Source: DATLAN01 sp035527455
Lineage (GTDB): Bacteria > Planctomycetota > Planctomycetia > Pirellulales > Thermoguttaceae
Assembly (NCBI GenBank): GCA_035527455.1
Contig: DATLAN010000118.1
Coordinates: 1 to 16,530, forward strand
Direction of reading: 5' to 3'
DNA length: 16,530 bases
Numbering within the stretch: the stretch's first letter is position 1; each line of letters opens with the position of its first letter. The translations under genes were made by a program, and so were the position numbers. Of the stretch, positions 6,953 to 13,335 are shown piece by piece. Under the pieces are notes generated by a model. It made no database searches. It was not told the origin of the DNA and was given only the letters and a program-made list of their open reading frames with translations.

Positions 6953-8569
6953 TCAGTCGCGAAGGTCCCGATCCCCGACGCCCTTGCGGATCTCGACCCA
7001 TTGGCCCATGTCATCGTAGACCCGGATGGTGGGGATGCCCGTCCGGGCGGCCGCGTCGCGGAGCACGGGGCTGGGGACTTTTCGCCAGTCGGGCATGCCG
7101 AGGAATCGTCCGCCGATCAGGGCCGCCCCGCCCGGCCGCAGAACGCGGTGGACCTCGCGCATGGCGTTCTCCTTGTCCTTCTCGAAGATCAACATGGGCC
7201 CCACGCCCGCGACCAGATCGAACGAGCCCTCGTCGAAAGGCAGGGCCCCAATGCCCCCCACCTTGCAGGCGATGCGATCGGCCAGCTTCGCCTCGCCGAT
7301 TCGCTTTTCGGCCGCCGCGGCGATCTCCTCGGAGGAATACAAAGCGACCATCCGCAACTCGGTGACGTCGGCAAATCCGCTCTGCAACGCCTGCTGCAGG
7401 TCGCCGTCGCTGCCGCAGATCAGCAGGCACCGACCTTCGGTGATCGCGTAATCGGCGATGAACCGGTTGGCCAGCATATGGGGGCCGCCCTGGAACTGCT
7501 GCGCCGCTTCGGGGGCCGCCGGGCCGACGATCTTCACCCACTGGCCGCGGGCGTCGATCACCCGCGCGCCGGCAACGCCCGACTCGCGGACGAGCGTCTC
7601 GAGCTTCTCCGTGGAGATCTTGTGCACCTGCGGCGTGTAAAGGTAGCGGCCCCCGAGGAACGCCACGCCGGTGGGCTTCAACACCCGGGCGACCTCTTGC
7701 AGGCACTTCTTGATGTCCGGTATGAAGACCAGCGTGCCGCGGCTGACGATCACGTCGGCGTAGTCGTCCGGGAAGGGCATCTTCTGGGCGTCGCCGAGGA
7801 CGAAGGAGACTCGCTTCTCGAGCCCCGCCTCGCGAATCCTCTTCTCGAACAACGGCTTCGCGTCCGGGTCGATGTCCAGCCCGATGATCTGGAACTCGGA
7901 TCGTTTGGCCAGTTCCAGCTCCAACATGCCCGTGCCGCACCCGACGTCGATGCAGATCCCCTGGCGGATCCCTCCGCACTCGGCGAGCATGCGGGCGGCG
8001 GTCATGGGATAAGTGTGTTTGACGCGGTTCTGGACGACCCACTCGTGGGCCTCGGCCCGGTTCTCGCCGGAGACGATCGTGAATCCGGCCTGCGACTCGG
8101 ACCAGAGACGGTGGCCCGTCGGACCGCCGATGAAGGCGATCAGCGTCTCCGCCTGCGGGTGTTCGGTCAACGCGGCCGCGAAGACGGGCCAGTCCTGGGG
8201 ATATTTCCAGGCGACCGTCTTGGTGCCGGGGAGAGAGCCGACGGGCGTTTTTCCGTCGGGTTCCGGCGCCATGCAGAGGACGACGTCGCATTTTGCGGCG
8301 TGCTTCTCGATACGGGCGCCGATCTCGGCGGCGGAAAGCAACGTCACGTCGATGCGATTTCCGGTAAGGCGGGCGTACTCCTCGACGATCGCGACGAGCG
8401 GTTCTTCCAGCCGGCGGTCGGCGAGCACGCGGCAGGGCTCGGCGGCGGAATCGGCCGGCGGATCGGTTCGCTCTTGAGCCTTCGCGGTCGAGAGCAGAAC
8501 GGCCAGACACGCAACACGTAGCGGAATTCGCAAGAATTCAGCAACACTCGACACGAATGCGTAGTTCAT
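6953..8569 (-). CDS. Exported fusion: binding-protein-like segment plus two methyltransferase-like domains
   Basis: The protein has 538 residues. A signal-like N-terminus ('IPLRVACLAVLLSTAKAQ', 15-32) is followed at 45-168 by a shortened ModA-like periplasmic binding segment. There 'LEEPLVAIVEEYARLTGNRI' and 'EIGARIEKHAAKCDVVLCMA' match the first lobe, and 'AETLIAFIGGPTGHRLWSES' the C-terminal helix. A class I methyltransferase domain follows (about 185-350), with SAM motif I 'DVGCGTGMLELEL' (208-220), 'GLDIDPDA' (230-237), 'VLGDAQKMPFPDDYADVIVS' (257-276) and 'VARVLKPTGVAFLGGR' (293-308). A second copy (365-530) keeps 'LPFDEGSFDLV' and 'VHRVLRPGGAALIGGR' but has a decayed motif I 'LICGSDGDLQQA' (383-394). 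Both copies end in a 'GQWV.I' tail. The start at 8569 has AGGAGG 5 bases upstream. Substrate and location are unknown, and SAM is not expected outside the cytoplasm. Confidence 0.82.
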   Translation of the reverse strand: MNYAFVSSVAEFLRIPLRVACLAVLLSTAKAQERTDPPADSAAEPCRVLADRRLEEPLVAIVEEYARLTGNRIDVTLLSAAEIGARIEKHAAKCDVVLCMAPEPDGKTPVGSLPGTKTVAWKYPQDWPVFAAALTEHPQAETLIAFIGGPTGHRLWSESQAGFTIVSGENRAEAHEWVVQNRVKHTYPMTAARMLAECGGIRQGICIDVGCGTGMLELELAKRSEFQIIGLDIDPDAKPLFEKRIREAGLEKRVSFVLGDAQKMPFPDDYADVIVSRGTLVFIPDIKKCLQEVARVLKPTGVAFLGGRYLYTPQVHKISTEKLETLVRESGVAGARVIDARGQWVKIVGPAAPEAAQQFQGGPHMLANRFIADYAITEGRCLLICGSDGDLQQALQSGFADVTELRMVALYSSEEIAAAAEKRIGEAKLADRIACKVGGIGALPFDEGSFDLVAGVGPMLIFEKDKENAMREVHRVLRPGGAALIGGRFLGMPDWRKVPSPVLRDAAARTGIPTIRVYDDMGQWVEIRKGVGDRDLRD

Positions 8570-8574
8570 CGCGG

Positions 8575-8580
8575 CCTCCT
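8575..8580 (-). promoter_or_regulatory. Perfect ribosome binding site for the methyltransferase fusion
   Basis: AGGAGG on the minus strand lies 5 bases before the ATG at 8569. It rules out the longer frame that starts near 8806 inside the inverted-repeat element. Confidence 0.85.
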
Positions 8581-8649
8581 GGAATGCAAGGTGGGGTGGG
8601 GTTGGAAAGCTCGCCGCAAGGGTGAGTTGGTCGGGGAATTCTCTAGATT

Positions 8650-8853
8650 GGTTCTTCCGGGATTCTCGTGACTCCATTTCGGCTCCATGGAAACCGACCG
8701 CACGGAGGAGTACGGGTTCCTCTTCTCTGATTCCACGTCTTCTGAGCATCGTGAACAGTCTGAGCATCGTGAACAGAGAGAAGAGGAACCCGTACTTTCC
8801 CGACAAGTGAATCCGCTGTCTGGTCGGGCAGCCACGAAATCGCCTGAAGAACC
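8650..8853. mobile_element. MITE-like inverted-repeat element, copy 1 (204 bp)
   Basis: The ends are inverted repeats: GGTTCTTC at 8650-8657 and GAAGAACC at 8846-8853, and the similarity continues for about 24 bases (GATTCTCGTGACT against GATTTCGTGGCT). A central long hairpin has arms 8709-8728 and 8777-8796, perfectly complementary over 20 bases (AGTACGGGTTCCTCTTCTCT). The flanks TCTAGATT (8642-8649) and TCCAGATT (8854-8861) match 7 of 8, suggesting a target duplication. An 18-base tandem duplication (8741-8758, 8759-8776) enlarges the loop. It codes for nothing convincing and carries no transposase. A second copy, in the same orientation, is at 10569-10751. Confidence 0.8.
8741..8776. repeat. 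18-base perfect tandem duplication in the element loop
   Basis: TCTGAGCATCGTGAACAG occurs twice head to tail (8741-8758 and 8759-8776). The other element copy has only one, diverged, unit (about 10658-10676), so the duplication is specific to this copy. Confidence 0.9.
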
Positions 8854-8872
8854 TCCAGATTCTTGCGGACTG

Positions 8873-10549
8873 TCAGAACAACAGCAACACGACGCAGCCG
8901 ATGGTTCCGGCGGCCAGGAGATAGTATACCGTGGGGATCAGGGTTTTGCGAATCAGGGCCCCTTCCTGGCCGTACAGGCCCACGGTGGCCGAAGCGGCCA
9001 CGACGTTGTGGACGCAGATCATGTTGCCGGCCGCGCCGCCGACCGCCTGCAATGCCACCATGAACAGCGGCGACATGCCCAGCGTCCGCGCGACCTCGAA
9101 CTGGAACAGGGAGAAGGTCATGTTGCTGATCGTATTGCTCCCGGCGACGAAGGCCCCCAACGCGCCGATCACCGCGGAACAGGCGGGCCAGGCGTCGCCG
9201 GCCAGTCGGGCGACCGCCGCGGCCAGTTCGGTGGGCATCTTGTCCAGGCCCGCGCCGTTGACGCCCGATTCGATGAAGATCCGCACCATCGGCACGGCGA
9301 AAACCAGCGCCACCGCCGCGCCCACCAGAGCACGCCCCGATTCGCCCACCGCCGTGCCGAACCGGCGGAAGCTCATCCGGTGCAGCAGCAGGCAGGAGAG
9401 CGAGACGATCAGGAAGATCGTGCCGGGCAGCTTCAGCGGCGCGGTCGTCGCTTCGATCTCGGTTCCCAACAACGGGAAGGTGATCGTCGTCTGCGCCAAC
9501 AAACTCACGATGGCAGGGACTTGCCGCACCAGGACCAACAGGGCGCCCACCAAGAGGTAAGGCGTCCAAGCCGCCGGGAGCGAAATCCTCGGCGGCTCTT
9601 CTTCTTTCTTCTCGGGCGGAAAGCTGCTGAGCCACTGCGGGTCCCAGGATTTCTCCGGCGGAAAGTCCCACGGCTGGCGCGGCTGGAAGAGTCCCAGCCT
9701 GGTGGCGGTGACCGTCAGCGCCAGCGCGATCAGGCCGCCGGCCAGCGACGGGAACGCCGGGCCGACGAAAACTCCCAGCAACACGTACGGCACCGTGAAG
9801 CAGAGGCCCGCGAAGATCGCGAATTTCCATACGGCCAACCCTTCGCGCCAGGAGCGATTGGCCCCGAAGAACCGCGTCATCAACGCGACCATGAACAGCG
9901 GGATCACCACGCCGATGATCGCATGCACGACGGCCACGCGGGCGCCGATCATGTCGAGCATTTCGGCGTAGTCGGCCACGGCCGGATTGGCGGCGATGAA
10001 ATCGTCGACCACCGACGGGCCGCCCGAGGCCTGGCCCACGCGGAGTCCGCGTCCCACCCCGATGAGGATCGGCGTGCCGCAGGCCCCGAACGAGACGGGC
10101 GTGCTCTGGATGACCAACGCCGCGGTGACGGCGGCCATGGGCGGGAACCCGAGGATGACCAGCAGGGGACCGGCCACGGCGGCCGGCGTGCCGAACCCGG
10201 CCGCGCCCTCGATGAAGGCCCCGAACGTCCAGGCCACGATGATCGCCTGGATGCGGCGATCGGGGGAAATGCTGCGGAAGCCGTCGCGGATGGCCGCCAC
10301 CGCGCCGGAGTGCTTCAGCACGAACAGCAGCAGCAGGGCCCCGAAGATGATGTAGAGCAACTCACCGGCGATCACCAGGCCCTGCAACGAAGCGGCCGCG
10401 ATCCGCACCGGCTCCACCCGCCAATACGACCACGCCAGCAGGGCCATCATCCCGTAGGCCAGCGGCATCGTCTTCTTGGCCGGCCAACGCCGAAACACCA
10501 GCAACAAGAAGACGGCGATCAGCGGCGATACGGCGATCAGTGCGTGCAT
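8873..10549 (-). CDS. lctP: L-lactate permease (LctP family)
   Basis: The 558-residue polytopic membrane protein is of normal length for the lactate permease family (about 550). The N-terminus MHALIAVSPLIAVFLLLVFR is the first membrane segment. The family signature 'AFIEGAAGFGTPAAVAGPLL' is at 111-130, followed by 'TPVSFGACGTPILIGVG' (150-166). Further hydrophobic segments run to the C-terminus, which ends 'GTIGCVVLLLF'. A charged cytoplasmic loop with 'FPPEKKEEEPP' interrupts the middle. It should import L-lactate (perhaps also glycolate) with protons across the inner membrane. No lactate dehydrogenase gene is adjacent. The ATG at 10549 has no clear Shine-Dalgarno, and the element copy at 10569 ends only 19 bases upstream. 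Any promoter is therefore inside the element, or transcription leaks from upstream. Confidence 0.92.
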   Translation of the reverse strand: MHALIAVSPLIAVFLLLVFRRWPAKKTMPLAYGMMALLAWSYWRVEPVRIAAASLQGLVIAGELLYIIFGALLLLFVLKHSGAVAAIRDGFRSISPDRRIQAIIVAWTFGAFIEGAAGFGTPAAVAGPLLVILGFPPMAAVTAALVIQSTPVSFGACGTPILIGVGRGLRVGQASGGPSVVDDFIAANPAVADYAEMLDMIGARVAVVHAIIGVVIPLFMVALMTRFFGANRSWREGLAVWKFAIFAGLCFTVPYVLLGVFVGPAFPSLAGGLIALALTVTATRLGLFQPRQPWDFPPEKSWDPQWLSSFPPEKKEEEPPRISLPAAWTPYLLVGALLVLVRQVPAIVSLLAQTTITFPLLGTEIEATTAPLKLPGTIFLIVSLSCLLLHRMSFRRFGTAVGESGRALVGAAVALVFAVPMVRIFIESGVNGAGLDKMPTELAAAVARLAGDAWPACSAVIGALGAFVAGSNTISNMTFSLFQFEVARTLGMSPLFMVALQAVGGAAGNMICVHNVVAASATVGLYGQEGALIRKTLIPTVYYLLAAGTIGCVVLLLF

Positions 10550-10568
10550 GGGGGTGGCCGAAAAAAAA

Positions 10569-10751
10569 GGTCCTTCAGGGATTTTCGTGGCTCAATTCCC
10601 GGTCCTTCGAACCTGACGGTATGAACGAGTACGGGTTCCTCTTCTCTGATTCCACGTCTTCGAGCGTCGTGAACAGAGAAGAGGAACCCGTACTCGTCCG
10701 GCAATTGAATCCGCTGTTTCGCCCGGCAGCCATGAAATTGCCCGAAGAACC
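10569..10751. mobile_element. MITE-like inverted-repeat element, copy 2 (183 bp)
   Basis: The left end is GGTCCTTC (10569) and the right end GAAGAACC (10744-10751), with further inverted similarity inward (TTTTCGTGGCT against ATTTCATGGCT). The central hairpin is perfect over 22 bp (10627-10648 with 10674-10695) around a 25-base loop. It is flanked by eight A on the left (10561-10568) and AAAAAAAG on the right (10752-10759). The right A-tract is the T-run of the terminator at 10752-10774, so the element appears to have entered that T-run and duplicated it. It shares its whole length, including the outer arms, with copy 1. Confidence 0.8.
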
Positions 10752-10774
10752 AAAAAAAGGCCTCCGTGCCTTTT
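10752..10774 (-). terminator. Rho-independent terminator after the second Gfo/Idh/MocA gene
   Basis: On the minus strand, AAAAGGC, loop ACGGAG, GCCTTTT and then TTT form a 7-bp stem with a seven-T run, 66 bases after the oxidoreductase stop (10840). The stem is A/T-rich at its base, so strength is uncertain; it could also act weakly on the plus strand. Confidence 0.6.
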
Positions 10775-10839
10775 GCGGGACTCCGTTCCAATTATCCGGC
10801 GAACAACTCCGACAAGGAGCCACCCTTGACGGTTGAGCC

Positions 10840-12138
10840 CTACGAAATCTCGGGATACTTCCACGGGGCGCGGTACTGGCGCGAGAGCATCTTGCTCGCT
10901 TCCGGGTCGCCGACGATCGCCTGTTTCTCGCCGTCCCACGCGACGCTGCGCCCCAGCTTCATCGAGAGCATACCCAACAGGCTCATGGTTGTCGAGCGGT
11001 GTCCGATCTCGATATCGCAAATCGGTCGTTTGCCCGACTCGATGCAGTTGACGAAATCGTCCCACAGCTCGGGAATGTTCTGCTGGTCGGGTTGGTGAAG
11101 CTGGGGATCTTCGTGCAGGATCGGCCGGTTCTTGTTCTCCGGGTAGAAGGTCCAGCCGTCCAACCATCCCAGGTGCAAGATCCCCTCGGTACCGTAGAAG
11201 TAGCAGCCGATGTTGTGTTTCTCGGTGTGGTTGGCCGCGTAACGGCGGTGTTCCCACGTGGCGGTGAACGAATCGAACTCGAACTGGACGACCTGGGTGT
11301 CCGGAACGTCGGTGTTGTCCTCCTTGATGTGCCGGCCACCGATGGAACCGACCCTCTTGGGATAGGTTTCTTCGGTCCACCAGAGAATCTGGTCCATCCA
11401 GTGGATGCCCCAGTCACCCAGTTGGCCGTTGCCGTAGTCGAGAAAGCCGCGGAATCCTTTCGGGTGCATCTTCGAGTTGAAGGGCACCAACGGCGCCGGG
11501 CCACACCAGAAGTCCCAGTCGAGTCCCTCGGGCGGGTCGCTGTCCGGGGTCGGCACGCCGGGACCGCCTCCGTAATGAACGAAGGCCCGCACCATCCCGA
11601 TCTTGCCGAGCTTGCCCGCTTTCAAGAATTGCATGGCCGAAATGTTGTGCGGCGACGCGCGGCGATGCGTGCCGACCTGGACCACGCGGCCGTTGTCCCG
11701 CGCGGCCTTGACCATGGCGATCCCTTCGTTGATCGTGTGGCAGATCGGTTTCTCCACGTAGACGTGGGCACCCGCATTGCAGGCCGCAATAGCCACAAGC
11801 GGATGCCAATGGTCGGGCGTGCCGCAGACGACGATCTCGGGCTTCTCTTTCTCGAGCAGTTCGCGATAGTCCTTGTACTTCTTGGGCGCCGAGCCGATCA
11901 TCTTTTCCACTTCGGCGGCGGCCGGGTCCAACTGGTTTCGGTCCACGTCGCACATGGCGACCGCTTCGATCCTGCCCGACTCGATCGCCGTGCGGAAGAT
12001 GTTCATTCCCCACCAGCCGGTGCCGACCAGGGCGGTCCGATATTTCTTGTTCTTCTGGGCACCGCGGACGGCGGGGGCGGCAAACGCCATGCCCGTCGCC
12101 GCTGCACCGGCCAGGAAACCACGCCGCGTAACGTTCAT
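10840..12138 (-). CDS. Tat-exported Gfo/Idh/MocA family oxidoreductase
   Basis: The 432-residue protein has the N-terminus MNVTRRGFLAGAAATGMAFA, a twin-arginine signal (TRRGFLA, 4-10) with cleavage near 'AVRGA' (23-27). The Rossmann fold shows 'LVGTGWWGMNIFR' (37-49), 'VAMCDVD' (60-66) and 'VVCGTPDHWHPLVAIAA' (103-119). The family 'EKP' is at 129-131, and 'LGDWGIHWMDQILWW' carries the family histidine. It is an NAD(P)-dependent sugar or cyclitol oxidoreductase by family; the substrate is unknown. It resembles the enzyme at 2931-4214 in layout but differs clearly in sequence, so it is a paralogue and not a recent duplicate. The start at 12138 is backed by AAGGGAGAA 5 bases upstream. It has its own promoter (12204-12232) and terminator (10752-10774), so it is probably transcribed alone. 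Confidence 0.92.
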   Translation of the reverse strand: MNVTRRGFLAGAAATGMAFAAPAVRGAQKNKKYRTALVGTGWWGMNIFRTAIESGRIEAVAMCDVDRNQLDPAAAEVEKMIGSAPKKYKDYRELLEKEKPEIVVCGTPDHWHPLVAIAACNAGAHVYVEKPICHTINEGIAMVKAARDNGRVVQVGTHRRASPHNISAMQFLKAGKLGKIGMVRAFVHYGGGPGVPTPDSDPPEGLDWDFWCGPAPLVPFNSKMHPKGFRGFLDYGNGQLGDWGIHWMDQILWWTEETYPKRVGSIGGRHIKEDNTDVPDTQVVQFEFDSFTATWEHRRYAANHTEKHNIGCYFYGTEGILHLGWLDGWTFYPENKNRPILHEDPQLHQPDQQNIPELWDDFVNCIESGKRPICDIEIGHRSTTMSLLGMLSMKLGRSVAWDGEKQAIVGDPEASKMLSRQYRAPWKYPEIS

Positions 12139-12203
12139 CTCGGTTCTCCCTTCAGTTGCGTGCTCGATACGTGCCGTTGCCTGTGGTTGCGACCGATCTG
12201 CCT

Positions 12204-12232
12204 ACCATGACTTATCCGTCAACCCGTGTCAA
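12204..12232 (-). promoter_or_regulatory. Sigma70-like promoter for the second oxidoreductase
   Basis: On the minus strand a perfect TTGACA (12232-12227) is followed after 17 bases by CATGGT (12209-12204). This implies a transcript start about 60 bases before the ATG at 12138. The -10 is poor, so confidence rests on the -35. Confidence 0.5.
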
Positions 12233-12246
12233 GCGCTCGTGCCGTG

Positions 12247-12280
12247 TAGGCCGGAACTGCGCTGCGCTTGTTCCGGCCTA
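12247..12280. repeat. REP-like hairpin TAGGCCGGAAC/GTTCCGGCCTA
   Basis: A perfect 11-bp stem (12247-12257 with 12270-12280) has a 12-base loop rich in GCGC. It starts 5 bases after the uracil-DNA glycosylase stop. No T-run follows, so it is more a REP-type element than an intrinsic terminator, though it could protect the mRNA 3' end. Confidence 0.7.
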
Positions 12281-12285
12281 CTCTG

Positions 12286-13041
12286 TTATCGCTTCGGTTC
12301 CTCGATCCCCATTGCCTCCATGAGTGTTTGGATGTCTTCCCAGGTGGGGCGTTTGGCGGCCGGGTTTCTCAGCAGATAGGCCGGATGATAGGTGCAGATC
12401 ACCCGGATGCCGTGGTAGTCGTGGAACTCACCCCGCAGCTTGCCGATCGGTTTGACCGTATCCAGGAGATTTTGGGCGGCGACGGCGCCGAGGCAGCAGA
12501 TGAACTCCGGCCGGATGATCTCCAACTGGCGGTCGAGGTACTCGCGGCAGTTGGCGGCTTCATCGGGCGTGGGATTACGGTTGCCCGGCGGTCGGGACTT
12601 GAGGATGTTGAGGATGTACACGTCCTCGCGCCGCAGTCCCATGGCGTTGATGATCTTGTCGAGCAGTTGGCCGGCCCGGCCCACGAACGGCTCGCCCTGA
12701 CGATCTTCATCGGCCCCGGGCGCTTCGCCGCAGAAGACGAGCCGGGCATGCGGATTGCCCACGCCGAAGACCGTTTGCGTGCGGGTCCCTGCCAGTTCGG
12801 CACATCGCTGACAGGCGGCGACTTCTCGGGCCAGTGCGGCCAGTGCCTCTGTCCGATCGTCCTCGAGCGACCGACTCGGCTCGCACACCCCCTTGTCGGC
12901 TAGAATCCCCTTTTCGGAGGGGGCCTCTTTCGGCGACGAGGCCGGCGGCGCCTTTCCCAGGTGGGTGACTCCGGCCCGTTGCAGGCTCTCCAGCCTCTGC
13001 GCGACCGCGACGGACGCCCGACATGGTGCATGCTTGGTCAT
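12286..13041 (-). CDS. Family 4 (4Fe-4S) uracil-DNA glycosylase with N-terminal extension
   Basis: The 251-residue protein removes uracil from DNA at the start of base-excision repair in the cytoplasm. Family 4 marks are visible: 'CQRC' (77-80), the catalytic/uracil motif 'GEAPGADEDRQGEPFVGRAG' (105-124), 'LNILKSRPPGNRNPTPDE' (144-161) and 'TYHPAYLLR' (217-225). Cluster cysteines are likely Cys77, Cys80, Cys165 and one of Cys182/Cys183. The first 70 or so residues are extra compared with the roughly 190-200 residue family core; they are polar, proline-rich and probably disordered, as often in proteins labelled 'SPO1 DNA polymerase-related'. The start at 13041 has AGGA at a 6-base spacing; ATG 13047 is an alternative. 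A TATACT at 13109-13104 (minus) may be its -10, without a good -35. It is divergent from der. Confidence 0.9.
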   Translation of the reverse strand: MTKHAPCRASVAVAQRLESLQRAGVTHLGKAPPASSPKEAPSEKGILADKGVCEPSRSLEDDRTEALAALAREVAACQRCAELAGTRTQTVFGVGNPHARLVFCGEAPGADEDRQGEPFVGRAGQLLDKIINAMGLRREDVYILNILKSRPPGNRNPTPDEAANCREYLDRQLEIIRPEFICCLGAVAAQNLLDTVKPIGKLRGEFHDYHGIRVICTYHPAYLLRNPAAKRPTWEDIQTLMEAMGIEEPKR

Positions 13042-13146
13042 TTCCATTCCTGCGGGGTTTCTCGTTCGATATTCTCGATCTCTCAATTCTTGATCTCACA
13101 GACAGTATAGCGCCGCAGCAACACGAGGGAACCGGGGGGACCAACA

Positions 13147-13167
13147 AGCCGCTTGCGGCTTCGCAAC
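13147..13167. repeat. 21-base dispersed palindromic repeat, copy B
   Basis: It is the exact reverse complement of 6926-6946. It lies in the 294-base gap between the divergent uracil-DNA glycosylase and der genes. The rest of that gap shows no gene. Confidence 0.8.
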
Positions 13168-13335
13168 ACCTCGCGCAACACATCTGGCCAGGCGCCCTCG
13201 CTCTGGGAAGGGGGTGTTCCGACTGGTCCCGATCTCGTGGGCGAACTATCATGAAGAGGAAAGCCTTCGCGTCGACCGCTCCGGGGCAACTCGGTCCCCC
13301 CGGCCGACAATTCGTTTTTCCGGATGAAAGGTCCC

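Noticed and set aside
6902..8521. Open frame antisense to the methyltransferase fusion
   Set aside because: Composition mirrors the sense gene, and no recognised domain is present.
8570..8806. N-terminal extension of the methyltransferase fusion to an ATG at 8806
   Set aside because: The extra 79 residues are read from the inverted-repeat element, and the AGGAGG before 8569 marks the true start.
8687..10624. Long plus-strand frame opposite the permease
   Set aside because: It starts and ends inside the two inverted-repeat elements and gives a His/Gln/Arg-rich, domainless product opposite a clear membrane protein.
8650..10751. Composite transposon made of the two elements plus the permease
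   Set aside because: No transposase gene is present, and each copy has its own different candidate target duplication, so independent insertions fit better.
10575..10823. Small minus-strand proteins read from the inverted-repeat element
   Set aside because: Both element copies give similar small open frames, but the similarity is explained by the palindrome; there is no ribosome binding site and no domain.
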